Assembly (NCBI GenBank): GCA_964352665.1
Contig: CAYGSJ010000003.1
Span: 1 to 64,000 of the forward strand
Direction of reading: 5' to 3'
DNA from: UBA1672 sp964352665
GTDB lineage: Bacteria > Pseudomonadota > Alphaproteobacteria > Micavibrionales > Micavibrionaceae
Length of the DNA: 64,000 nt
Below, one piece after another: positions 1 to 8,394 of this stretch. Both the position numbers and the translations under genes were made by a program. The notes below the pieces were generated by a model. That model was not told the origin of the DNA. It saw nothing but the letters and a program-made list of their open reading frames with translations, and did no database searches. The stretch's first letter is position 1. Each line of letters opens with the position of its first letter.

Positions 1-48
<48 letters not shown>

Positions 49-359
49 GCACCTATTTTCTTTCAGCCTTATTCAGCCATAGGAAGGCTTGGAAAGGCTA
101 TAACCTTAACAAATGCTACAAACCCAAAAGCCGTAAGCATCAAAATTAACGCATCATTGTTTATCTTAGTGCTGTTGGGTTGTCTAGCATAAAATGCACA
201 AAATACATAATCGGAAAAATTGTCTTCCAAGCCTTAACACTAAAATATAAATCATCTTAAGTATTGGTTTTTTATATCGTTTTCTGTTAAATTACGCTTT
301 AAAAGTGAATATAAATAAGTATTCTGGGTATAGGGTAACGCGTTATTGGGGCATAAATC
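49..359. other. Intergenic region between tRNA-Thr and dotM
   Basis: This AT-rich 311-bp gap holds the upstream regions of the minus-strand tRNA gene and the plus-strand dotM gene. No convincing coding sequence, terminator or repeat was seen. A short reading frame at 7-192 overlaps the tRNA and is not credible as a gene. Confidence 0.5.
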
Positions 360-1568
360 GTGAACAGCGGACAGCAGGCAAACGATACATTATATGAGAA
401 TGGTATTGGATGGGCTCTCATGCTCATTATCTTTGGCGTGCTTGTTTGGCTTTTTTGGGTTTATTACAACATAGAAGTCAGAGAGCTTGTCCGCTGGATT
501 CGTTACTCGGAAATGTGGCTGGTATCCTGGTTTGTCGGAGAAGATTACCAGATTACCTTTGAGGGCGGCCAATATGAATTCTGGCCTAGCTACCGCGCTG
601 TTGAAAAATACGATAAAGCCGAACTTACATACCAGCATTTGGCTCTTTTCGGCGCTTTGGCTATGCAGCCTCTACGTGTTCCCTTTGTTATTCTTATTGC
701 GCTTGGAGGCCTTTGGTGCATGCTTCTTGGTCCCAATACACAACACAGAAAGCGCATGGGTATCGAAGAACTGATTGAGGCGCAATCATCCGTCTTTCCT
801 GTGATTTCGCCTTTTAAAAACTTTAACCCGTCTACACAACCCCCTCGTCCGCCCGGCTCACCAGTGCCCGCAGAATTACCCCTATTTGCCGAGGCATTAG
901 GGCCCGAAGAATGGCTTGCCTATAACAGTATACAAATCCCGGACGGGAAAATTGACGAGGAAAGCGCATTAAGAGCTTTTGAAGAACAACTTGGCCGGCC
1001 TTGGAGAGGGGTTAAGGGTCTGGAAGATTACAAGAAAGTTCTTCTGGCCGCTTTTTGCCTGAAGGCAGCACGAAAAAGAGATCAATCAGATGATTTTCTA
1101 GGCCGGATTGCAAAATGCTGGAACATGAAAGGCGGGCTGAACCTAGGCAAAGATTCCAAACTGGTCAGAGAAGCAAATAGTGTTTTAAAAAATCAGGATC
1201 TTGCCGGAAAAACTTTGTCACAGGCCAATCGTCACGCCTTTGAAACCACAGCCATGATTAGAGCCCTACAATATGCACGTGAAGAGGGTGGCGTTTTGGC
1301 TCCTGCACAGTTTGTCTGGCTACGAGCCCATGACAGACAATTATGGTACCCCTTAAACAATGTGGGCCGACAATCCTTCCATATGGAGGCCCTTGGCGCG
1401 ATGTCTCACTTCAAGGCTGAAAAGCTGACACAACGGCCCATTCCTGTTCCGAAACTGGAACATGCTCTCGATTCTATTCAACAGTACATGTCATCAACAC
1501 TCGCCAGACCTATCCCACAAATGGATTACAGCAAGTCTAAAAAGCGCGGCGTAAAGAAGGCAGTTTAA
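360..1568 (+). CDS. dotM: DotM/IcmP-like type IVB secretion coupling-complex protein
   Basis: DotM partners the DotL ATPase in the inner-membrane coupling complex that receives substrates of type IVB (Dot/Icm, IncI-like) secretion systems. The 402-residue product has N-terminal membrane segments (about residues 17-37 and 90-122) and a cytoplasmic C-terminal half. Near residue 290 it carries the RHAFETTA stretch, followed by WLRAHDRQLWYPLNNVGRQ, a pattern I recognise from the IcmP/TrbA family. Translation appears to start at a GTG. It heads a plus-strand block with an unknown gene (24 bp downstream) and dotL, the same pairing as icmP/icmO in Legionella but with one gene in between. No other Dot/Icm core genes are in the window. 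The family assignment is by motif recognition. Confidence 0.85.
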   Translation: MNSGQQANDTLYENGIGWALMLIIFGVLVWLFWVYYNIEVRELVRWIRYSEMWLVSWFVGEDYQITFEGGQYEFWPSYRAVEKYDKAELTYQHLALFGALAMQPLRVPFVILIALGGLWCMLLGPNTQHRKRMGIEELIEAQSSVFPVISPFKNFNPSTQPPRPPGSPVPAELPLFAEALGPEEWLAYNSIQIPDGKIDEESALRAFEEQLGRPWRGVKGLEDYKKVLLAAFCLKAARKRDQSDDFLGRIAKCWNMKGGLNLGKDSKLVREANSVLKNQDLAGKTLSQANRHAFETTAMIRALQYAREEGGVLAPAQFVWLRAHDRQLWYPLNNVGRQSFHMEALGAMSHFKAEKLTQRPIPVPKLEHALDSIQQYMSSTLARPIPQMDYSKSKKRGVKKAV

Positions 1569-1591
1569 CTCTTAAAAAATAAAGGACGAAC

Positions 1592-2152
1592 ATGAGCAAG
1601 AATACATCATCCCAAAAGGGCCATAGTACTTCAAATATTTCGATTGTAGATGGAAAGCTGATTTTGTCTTTGCCAAACGCAGAAATGCCGGTTGTTTGGC
1701 AAATGGATCTGGAGCAAGCCCAATCATCAGCTTTCACCGTACAGGAAGATAAAAAGAAAAAGGTTTTTACGCTCGTATCCAAAACACAAGACAACGCCGC
1801 TGACGAGATTGCTTCTTTTGAGGAAAAGCAAGATGCGGTAGATGCCCTTATGGAGACCTCTTCTGTTTTGCAAAATGCGCACGGTCAAATCAAACCCGGC
1901 ATGCGTGGCGATAAAGTGTCTGCGCCTGCAAATAGCAATCATGACAACGAGAAAAGCGATAAAGTCGGGGCTTTTTTGGCCTTGGCATTGATTATTGTCT
2001 TGGGTCTGATCTGGATGATGTCTGCCTCGCAGAGCGTTCAATTATCAGGCAACGATATGGGGTCTTTGACCTCTTCGTCTCAGACACCTGCCAGTGCACG
2101 GGAGTCCTCGGGAGTTCCTGTATCAGCTGATGACTTTCTTAATAATCGCTGA
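1592..2152 (+). CDS. Unknown single-pass membrane protein between dotM and dotL
   Basis: The 186-residue product has a mostly polar N-terminal two thirds (about residues 1-122), one hydrophobic segment near residues 124-146 (AFLALALIIVLGLIWMM), and a short Ser/Thr-rich tail. There is no signal peptide, so the large domain is probably cytoplasmic with a single C-terminal anchor. It is preceded by an AAAGGA ribosome site and sits 24 bp after dotM and 19 bp before dotL, so the three are very likely one transcript. I do not recognise the family. Position suggests an accessory part of the DotL/DotM coupling complex; that is inference from context only. Confidence 0.75.
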   Translation: MSKNTSSQKGHSTSNISIVDGKLILSLPNAEMPVVWQMDLEQAQSSAFTVQEDKKKKVFTLVSKTQDNAADEIASFEEKQDAVDALMETSSVLQNAHGQIKPGMRGDKVSAPANSNHDNEKSDKVGAFLALALIIVLGLIWMMSASQSVQLSGNDMGSLTSSSQTPASARESSGVPVSADDFLNNR

Positions 2153-2171
2153 TCGGAGATAACTAAATTAT

Positions 2172-4853
2172 ATGAGCTTAGATCAGAAAAAATATGAACA
2201 TAAGCATGAGGCCATCCTCCGTGATGTCCGGCCGTTCACTGTACGTCTGGCTGATAGTCTTTCCAGTACGGCCTATTCAGTTGCTGTTTTTTCTCTCGCT
2301 GCTGTTTCTATTTATTATATTGATTGGGCCCTGATGTTCGCCGACATGATCATCTTGTTCCTTTTTCTTTACTTTCTTTGGCTGATGTCCAGAGATAAAA
2401 GTCTGGCCTTCAAATTGCCCATGAGTTCAAAACATCTGGACCCGAATAATGGTCGAAGTGGTAAAAAAGGAAAGGCCGAGGGTATCTTATATCTTGGCAA
2501 CGTTGAAAAAACGAGCGAAGAGGTCTGGTTTACCAATTCGGATATCAGAACGCACTTCCTATATCTGGGAACAACTGGTGCCGGTAAAACAGAAGGGCTA
2601 AAATCACTTGTAACCAATGCAATGTCATGGGGATCTGGCTTTGTGTATGTTGATGGTAAAGCAGATACAGATCTTTGGTCGTCTTTATCCTCTCTTGTAC
2701 GGAGATTTGGTCGGGATGATGATCTATTGGTCTTGAATTATATGACCGGAAACGCAGATGTACGCGCACCCTCAAACACCATGAACCCGTTCTCCTCTGG
2801 TTCGGCATCATATCTGACAAACATGCTGGTCAGTCTTATGCCGGAAAGTGGTGGAGACAACGCCATGTGGAAAGAACGTGCGGTATCTCTTGTCGGTGCA
2901 ATGATGCCCATATTGACATGGAAGCGGGATAATCAGGAAATACCGATGTCCGTACGTACAATTCGTGACTATTTATCCCTCAATAATGTGATCAAATTGT
3001 CCCGCGACGACGTTGTTCCTGCGGATATTCGGGCCGGTTTAATTGGGTATCTTGACACGCTTCCCGGTTTTATCGGGGATGCCTATGATGATGAGGGTAA
3101 AGTCAAACCCCCGGGGCCTGACACGCCACAATATAATACAGAGACAGCAAGCCAGCAGCACGGCTATCTTGCGATGCAGTTTACGCGTTCATTGCAATCT
3201 CTTGGCGATGATTACGGCTATATTTTCGATACACAGGCCGCTGATGTTGATATGGTGGACGTTGTTCTGAATCGCCGTATTCTGGTCGTGCTTGTTCCTG
3301 CTTTGGAAAAATCGGGTGACGAGGTTGCCAACCTTGGTAAAATTGTATCGGCCTCTATCAAGGGTATGATGGGCTCGACACTAGGATCACAGGTGGAGGG
3401 CTCATCCGAGAGCGTGATTGAAAACAAGCCAACACATTCCTCCACACCATTCATGACCGTGTTTGACGAGGTCGGTTACTACGTCGCCGAAGGGATGGCT
3501 GTTATGGCAGCACAGGCCCGTTCTTTGGGATTTTGCCTTGTCTTCGCCGGACAGGATTTGCCGGCCATGAAAAAGCGTGTGCGTGAAGAAGCAAACTCTA
3601 TCACGGCGAACTGTAACATTAAATTATTCGGAAAGCTTGAAGACCCGACAGAAACAAAAGATTTCTTTGAAAAAACAGTCGGTAGCGCGATGGTCACAGA
3701 GGTATCGGGTTTCCAAAGAACAGGTGGTAGTGATTTTGGCTCCTATTACGACACGAAACAAGCGGGCGTACAGCTTAGACCGCGCGCAAACTATGACAAG
3801 TTGCGCGGGTTTAAAGAGGGTCAGGCCGTCATAACTTTTGGCGAAACCGTTGTTGATTGTGCGGTATTCTATTCTAATCCTGGTTTTGCAAAAGCAATGC
3901 GTGTTACACGTTTTATGTCCCTTCCTCCTCCTGATGAGACCATCATGAAGCATGCAGGAGCGATCACAAAACTACGTGACCTTATGGTTAACAAGACGTG
4001 GACCGCCATGCGCTCGGATGTTGCCATCGAAACATCGCAAGAAATCGCTACACTGCATGATGGGTTTGCAAATAACAATAAACCAGGCGTAAATCCGGTA
4101 GATGCAGGGATCGCTGCGCTCGTACTCATCCACGGGATATCAAATGACATCCCGCCAGAGGGAACTGGAAGCACAGAAACAGGCCCAGCTAGCCCTGTCA
4201 CACCACCTCCACAAAAACCTGAAGCGCCCATGCCTGAGGCTGCTGCGCCAATTCCAAGTGCACCTGCTGCACCACCTCCAACTGAACAAAGCAAACCTGC
4301 GGTATCGTCGAGTGGTGCCAAACCACCAATATTTGGCGAACCAAAAGCAACACCCGAAGAAAAGACAGCGACACCGCCGCCAACTGCACCAACTAAAGAA
4401 CACCCCCCTGCACAGCCCCAGCCGGGCGAACAGGCAAAACCAAGTATATTTTCTGCCAAAACAGAGCCAAAGCAGGATGCCCCTGCAACACCACCGCCTG
4501 CTGCTGCTCCGGCGGTTGAGACACCAGACTCGAAACCGGCGCCGGAAGAAAAAGCAAAGCCAAGTATATTTGGTGTTAAACCCGAAGCAGTGCCAAAAGA
4601 GGCACCCGCCGCAGTTCCTCCAGCTCAAAAAACCGAAGCACCTCCTACCGAAAAACCAAAACAGAAAGACACGGCTAAACCGTCTGTATTTGGTGCCAAA
4701 CCAAAAGCAGAAGACCTGCCGCCAACAAAAACTCCTGTGGCCGACAAAAGCTCCGGCAATACAAAAAAAGCCGCCGGTGCAAATAAAGATCAATCGAGTA
4801 AACCTGCTGTGTTTGGATCAAAACCACCAAAAGACGAGGACTCTGATCGTTAA
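2172..4853 (+). CDS. dotL: DotL/IcmO-like type IVB coupling ATPase with long repeat tail
   Basis: DotL is the VirD4/FtsK-like ATPase that gathers effectors and adaptors at the inner-membrane entry of a Dot/Icm system. The 893-residue product has two N-terminal membrane segments (about residues 36-90), a Walker A motif GTTGAGKTE at 133-141 and a Walker B-like TVFDE with D432-E433. After about residue 655 it becomes a Pro/Ala/Lys-rich tail of some 240 residues carrying five AKPSxFG-type motifs starting near residues 716, 755, 795, 835 and 876. In Legionella the DotL C-terminus docks adaptors such as IcmSW and LvgA. I see no resemblance of this tail to that region, so adaptor docking here is inference. 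The same motif occurs twice in the protein at 35284-36414. Confidence 0.88.
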   Translation: MSLDQKKYEHKHEAILRDVRPFTVRLADSLSSTAYSVAVFSLAAVSIYYIDWALMFADMIILFLFLYFLWLMSRDKSLAFKLPMSSKHLDPNNGRSGKKGKAEGILYLGNVEKTSEEVWFTNSDIRTHFLYLGTTGAGKTEGLKSLVTNAMSWGSGFVYVDGKADTDLWSSLSSLVRRFGRDDDLLVLNYMTGNADVRAPSNTMNPFSSGSASYLTNMLVSLMPESGGDNAMWKERAVSLVGAMMPILTWKRDNQEIPMSVRTIRDYLSLNNVIKLSRDDVVPADIRAGLIGYLDTLPGFIGDAYDDEGKVKPPGPDTPQYNTETASQQHGYLAMQFTRSLQSLGDDYGYIFDTQAADVDMVDVVLNRRILVVLVPALEKSGDEVANLGKIVSASIKGMMGSTLGSQVEGSSESVIENKPTHSSTPFMTVFDEVGYYVAEGMAVMAAQARSLGFCLVFAGQDLPAMKKRVREEANSITANCNIKLFGKLEDPTETKDFFEKTVGSAMVTEVSGFQRTGGSDFGSYYDTKQAGVQLRPRANYDKLRGFKEGQAVITFGETVVDCAVFYSNPGFAKAMRVTRFMSLPPPDETIMKHAGAITKLRDLMVNKTWTAMRSDVAIETSQEIATLHDGFANNNKPGVNPVDAGIAALVLIHGISNDIPPEGTGSTETGPASPVTPPPQKPEAPMPEAAAPIPSAPAAPPPTEQSKPAVSSSGAKPPIFGEPKATPEEKTATPPPTAPTKEHPPAQPQPGEQAKPSIFSAKTEPKQDAPATPPPAAAPAVETPDSKPAPEEKAKPSIFGVKPEAVPKEAPAAVPPAQKTEAPPTEKPKQKDTAKPSVFGAKPKAEDLPPTKTPVADKSSGNTKKAAGANKDQSSKPAVFGSKPPKDEDSDR
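4317..4817 (+). repeat. Five-copy AKPSxFG motif array in the DotL tail
   Basis: The encoded tail repeats AKPPIFG, AKPSIFS, AKPSIFG, AKPSVFG and SKPAVFG, starting at codons near 4317, 4434, 4554, 4674 and 4797. Spacing is 39, 40, 40 and 41 residues, with Pro/Ala/Glu-rich linkers. The regular spacing with diverged linkers suggests old tandem duplication with selection on the hydrophobic-FG core. Confidence 0.8.
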
Positions 4854-4890
4854 GTCATCAAGAAAATCACTATGTAAGGAAGCAGGAAGC

Positions 4891-5583
4891 GTGTTTTTCT
4901 ATATTATGCTCGCTGTGGCCTTGTTCGGAGCATTGGCTTTTATGGTGTCCAGAAGTATGAAAGGCCAGCAAGCAAGTACACTCAGCAAACAGGAATTAAA
5001 CATTATTGCGTCTGAAATAATTGACCGCGCGCAAAGACTAAGAGATGGCGTAAGCAGACTAAGACAAAGGGGCGTATCTGAAAGTGATATATGTTTTTAC
5101 CACCCGCTTCAACAAGACGCTACTAACGAAAACTACGATGATATCTCTACTTGCGGTGATAACAGATACAGCCTTTATCATGAAGACGGCGGAAATGTTA
5201 AATTTCAACCTATACCCGCCAAGTGGCTTCTGGATATTAATACGGCATCCGCAGGATTTGGCGAGTGGATGTATATCAACAACACAGCGGTTGAAGGCGT
5301 TGGCACCGGTCCGGTTTCCGCGACGAGCGCTCTGGAACTTATGGCATTGATTAGATACCCAAAAGACAGTGTTTGCGAAGCAGTGAACGCAAAAATTGGC
5401 ATTACCGGAATCCCTAATAACGGCAACGACTTTGCGAGCGGTGCGCCCGTGAGTGAGGGCTTTAATACTGTCGTTGGAGATTTAAGTGTCGTTGATTTTA
5501 ACGGCAAAACATTCGGTTGCTTCTATCACGATGGTACCACCAGAAAATACAATGTTATTTATCAGGTTTTAATCGAAAGATAA
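4891..5583 (+). CDS. Pilin-like/membrane-anchored protein after dotL
   Basis: The product begins with a strongly hydrophobic stretch (VFFYIMLAVALFGALAFMV) followed by a long polar helix and a C-terminal domain with three cysteines. This is the layout of type IV pilin-like proteins. The GTG at 4891 has an AGGA-type site upstream. However, the in-frame codons before it would encode a short basic leader ending in KEAG just before the hydrophobic stretch, as a prepilin leader would. That longer form would need a CTG (4843) or other non-ATG start inside the dotL end. It follows dotL by 37 bp on the same strand and probably shares its transcript. The pilin call is tentative; no specific family is recognised. 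Confidence 0.6.
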   Translation: MFFYIMLAVALFGALAFMVSRSMKGQQASTLSKQELNIIASEIIDRAQRLRDGVSRLRQRGVSESDICFYHPLQQDATNENYDDISTCGDNRYSLYHEDGGNVKFQPIPAKWLLDINTASAGFGEWMYINNTAVEGVGTGPVSATSALELMALIRYPKDSVCEAVNAKIGITGIPNNGNDFASGAPVSEGFNTVVGDLSVVDFNGKTFGCFYHDGTTRKYNVIYQVLIER

Positions 5584-5589
5584 TACAAA

Positions 5590-6525
5590 TTATACGCGGC
5601 TGTACCATGTTGCGCGTGCCTTGCCGTGGCGAATCAGATAACCATCATCAACCAACTCACCCAAACGAAGCTTAAGCGTAGAGCGCTTTCCGCATGTTAA
5701 TTTTTCTATTTCCTTCATACTCAGACGGTCATTCCGGTCAAATTGCTTGAGTATTTTAGTTGAAAGTCCTGGCATATTGGCAATTTCAGAGCTTCCTTTC
5801 TCAACACGGGTCTGTAGCCTGTCTTTTTGTGCCTTCAGTACTTCAAAAAAGAATTCCAGCCATACATCCCAGTCTACTTTTCCACTTGCGAGTGTTTTTT
5901 GTGTATGGGCAACGGCCTTGAAATAGTCTTCCGCACGGGTTTGCAATAACTCGTCCAGCATACTGTATGGTGCATAGCTATAACCGGCCTTGAACATCAA
6001 TAAAACTACAAGAAGGCGGGCTAATTTCTGATTCTCTTTTTCAAATGGACAAAACTGTAAAAACACACCCGTAAAAATGGCAATCACAAAAAGCGGGTGA
6101 AGTTCGTTATCATCCAGTGCTTTTTGTGTCCAATCCATAAGGCGCGGCATCAATTTACGCACCTCAGCAGGAGACGCAACATTAAGCGACCCGATCACTT
6201 CTTCCCCCCGCGTAATTTGAAGGGGCGTGCTTTGCTCCTTGAAAATACTGACCTGACGTGACCCCGTGAAGACAGCATGCAAGCGGCATAAAAGCTCAAC
6301 ATCCAGAGACTGGTCTTGCCATCCACTTGCTATCTCTTTGAAATTTCGGCCAAAACTGGATACATCACCTAATAACTGAAGGGAAGTCGTGTGATTTTCC
6401 ATTGCCGACCATGCTCCTTTAAACTCATCTATTTCACAGACAAGCCGCAGCATCTTGGGCGTGATTTTTACATTTTGTAATCCGAGCATGTGGCCGACTA
6501 TAGCCAGAGATTCGATTTTTTTCAA
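5590..6525 (-). CDS. Fic-fold protein with degenerate catalytic motif and C-terminal winged helix
   Basis: Fic enzymes transfer AMP or other phosphate groups to proteins using an HPFxxGNGRxxR motif. This 311-residue protein keeps the fold signature: an N-terminal helix containing IDEFKGAW, then a central helix pair and a C-terminal helix-turn-helix near residues 255-311. The core motif reads CPFEKENQKLAR, with Cys159 in place of the catalytic His and the glycines lost. PF, E, N, the final R and the flanking hydrophobic pattern remain. It is therefore probably catalytically inactive as an AMPylator and may act as a regulator. It follows argS by 16 bp on the same strand and ends 6 bp from the convergent pilin-like gene. 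Confidence 0.7.
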   Translation of the reverse strand: MKKIESLAIVGHMLGLQNVKITPKMLRLVCEIDEFKGAWSAMENHTTSLQLLGDVSSFGRNFKEIASGWQDQSLDVELLCRLHAVFTGSRQVSIFKEQSTPLQITRGEEVIGSLNVASPAEVRKLMPRLMDWTQKALDDNELHPLFVIAIFTGVFLQFCPFEKENQKLARLLVVLLMFKAGYSYAPYSMLDELLQTRAEDYFKAVAHTQKTLASGKVDWDVWLEFFFEVLKAQKDRLQTRVEKGSSEIANMPGLSTKILKQFDRNDRLSMKEIEKLTCGKRSTLKLRLGELVDDGYLIRHGKARATWYSRV

Positions 6526-6541
6526 TCAAAGAAAAAAAAAC

Positions 6542-8317
6542 TTACATGCGCTTGGGGATTTCAATCCCTAACAGATTGAGAATAAGAGATAACTGCCTGT
6601 GGGTTTGTTGACAAAGCATCAGCCGGCTGTTTTTTAGATCTTCATCTTCTTCGGACAGGATATGGCAACTCCCATAAAACGAGCTGAATTCCTGCGCGAG
6701 TTTAAACACATAATCACATAATATATGGGGTGCATAATTTCTTAAGGCGCCCTCAAAATGATCGGGCAATTCACTTAAAAGAAGGGCCAAAGAACGATCT
6801 TCATCCATAATTTTTATTGTTTTGGCCTCAAAATCGTCTTTTACACCTGCTTTTCGGAGTAAAGATTGGATACGTACGGCCTGATATAGCAAATATGGGC
6901 CCGTTTTACCTTCAAAAGACGTCATTCTATCGATATCAAAGATATAATCGGCAACCCTATTATTCTGCAAATCGGCAAATTTTATTGCCGCCAGCGCCAC
7001 TTTATGTGCTACTGATACGCGCTCTTCCGGATCCATATCTTTCGCAAGTTCTGCCTCATCCAGACGTGTCTGTGCTTTTTCAACCGCCATAGAAATTAAA
7101 TCTTCCAGACGCATCACACCTCCTGTGCGGGTTTTAAAGGGCTTTCCGTCTGTTCCGTTCATTGTACCAAAGCCAGCATGGATAAGTTCCACCTCCTCCG
7201 GCGCAATACCACCCTTACGTGCAGCGCGGAAAACCTGTTCAAAATGCAAAGATTGACGCTGATCTACCACATAAACAATTTTATCGGGATTATGCGTCTT
7301 TATCCGGTCAATAATCGTGGCCAGATCAGTCGTGCCGTAAAGCACTGCACCATCAGATTTTAACAAAATGAGAGGTGGCACTTCTTTTTTATCATCCTCT
7401 TTCGAGACATTAATAATAAGGGCGCCATCATCTTCAACAGCAATCTTTTTCTTTTTAAGCGCGTCAATCATTTCGGCAATATAGGGATGCGCGTCGCTTT
7501 CGCCCTTCCACTCATCAAAATGCACACCGAGTGCGTCAAAATTTGCCTTCATACCTTCAATGGAAACATCAATGAATTTGCGCCACGTCGCGGTGTACGC
7601 CTCATCACCATCCTGTAATTTACGGGTAGCTTCGCGTGCCTCGGTCATCCGTTCTTCATTTTCTTTACAAGCCGTAGATGCTTTCGGATAAATCTCGGCG
7701 AGCATCTCCATAGTGATCTCGCCATCAAAGTGTAAACTGTCAAGTTCCGACAGGATCATTCCCATTGGTGTTCCCCAATCTCCCATGTGGACGTCGCTTA
7801 TCGCGACACATCCGGCATGGGTACATATGCGTCGCAGCGCATCACCAATAATGGAACTTCTTAGGTGCCCGACATGCATTGATTTGGCTATATTTGGACC
7901 ACCATAATCCAGAATGGCTTTCTCCCCTTTGCTTACAGGGGGTACCCCAAGCCGCTCATTTTTTGAAATATTGGCGACATGATTCGCAATGTATGTGTCA
8001 TTCAAAACAATATTTATGAATCCCGGCCCACCAATCGATAAAGATTTAAATATTTCACTCGGAGCATCAGGGGCAGGTTCCTCATAACTTCTTCGTTTTA
8101 CAATCGCGTATTTTTTATCAAGAAAATCAATAATGTCCTGCGCAATTTCACGTGGATTTCTACCCGCAACCTTTGCACACGGCATCGCACCATTACACTG
8201 GAACTGCGCACCTTGTGCCTGCGTTGATACCGCAACACGCGCATGTTCAGACGGCAAGCCCAATTCTTCAAATGCTTGTCCGAAAATTTCACTGAGTGTT
8301 TGCGTTAGTGATGCCAT
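6542..8317 (-). CDS. argS: Arginyl-tRNA synthetase
   Basis: This class I aminoacyl-tRNA synthetase charges tRNA-Arg. The 591-residue product has the N-terminal additional domain, the HIGH-type signature as HVGH within SMHVGHLRSS near residues 140-150, and a C-terminal anticodon-binding domain ending in the family-typical LxLLGIEIPKRM. Length matches bacterial ArgS. A GAGGAAAT ribosome site precedes the ATG. It lies downstream of gyrB (77-bp gap) and upstream of the Fic-like gene, all on the minus strand. Confidence 0.96.
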   Translation of the reverse strand: MASLTQTLSEIFGQAFEELGLPSEHARVAVSTQAQGAQFQCNGAMPCAKVAGRNPREIAQDIIDFLDKKYAIVKRRSYEEPAPDAPSEIFKSLSIGGPGFINIVLNDTYIANHVANISKNERLGVPPVSKGEKAILDYGGPNIAKSMHVGHLRSSIIGDALRRICTHAGCVAISDVHMGDWGTPMGMILSELDSLHFDGEITMEMLAEIYPKASTACKENEERMTEAREATRKLQDGDEAYTATWRKFIDVSIEGMKANFDALGVHFDEWKGESDAHPYIAEMIDALKKKKIAVEDDGALIINVSKEDDKKEVPPLILLKSDGAVLYGTTDLATIIDRIKTHNPDKIVYVVDQRQSLHFEQVFRAARKGGIAPEEVELIHAGFGTMNGTDGKPFKTRTGGVMRLEDLISMAVEKAQTRLDEAELAKDMDPEERVSVAHKVALAAIKFADLQNNRVADYIFDIDRMTSFEGKTGPYLLYQAVRIQSLLRKAGVKDDFEAKTIKIMDEDRSLALLLSELPDHFEGALRNYAPHILCDYVFKLAQEFSSFYGSCHILSEEDEDLKNSRLMLCQQTHRQLSLILNLLGIEIPKRM

Positions 8318-8394
8318 TTATTTCCTCTTTGTCCTGAAATACAAAGACAGAATCGTATTTGAAGTTCAATAGTTTTCTGAAATATCAGCGTGAC

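Noticed and set aside
3869..4840. Long open frames on both strands across the DotL tail (for example plus-strand frame 4102 onward and minus-strand frames 3869-4459 and 4140-4793)
   Set aside because: They arise from the low-complexity Pro/Ala/Lys codon pattern of the DotL tail and give improbable Gln- or Cys/Trp-rich proteins.
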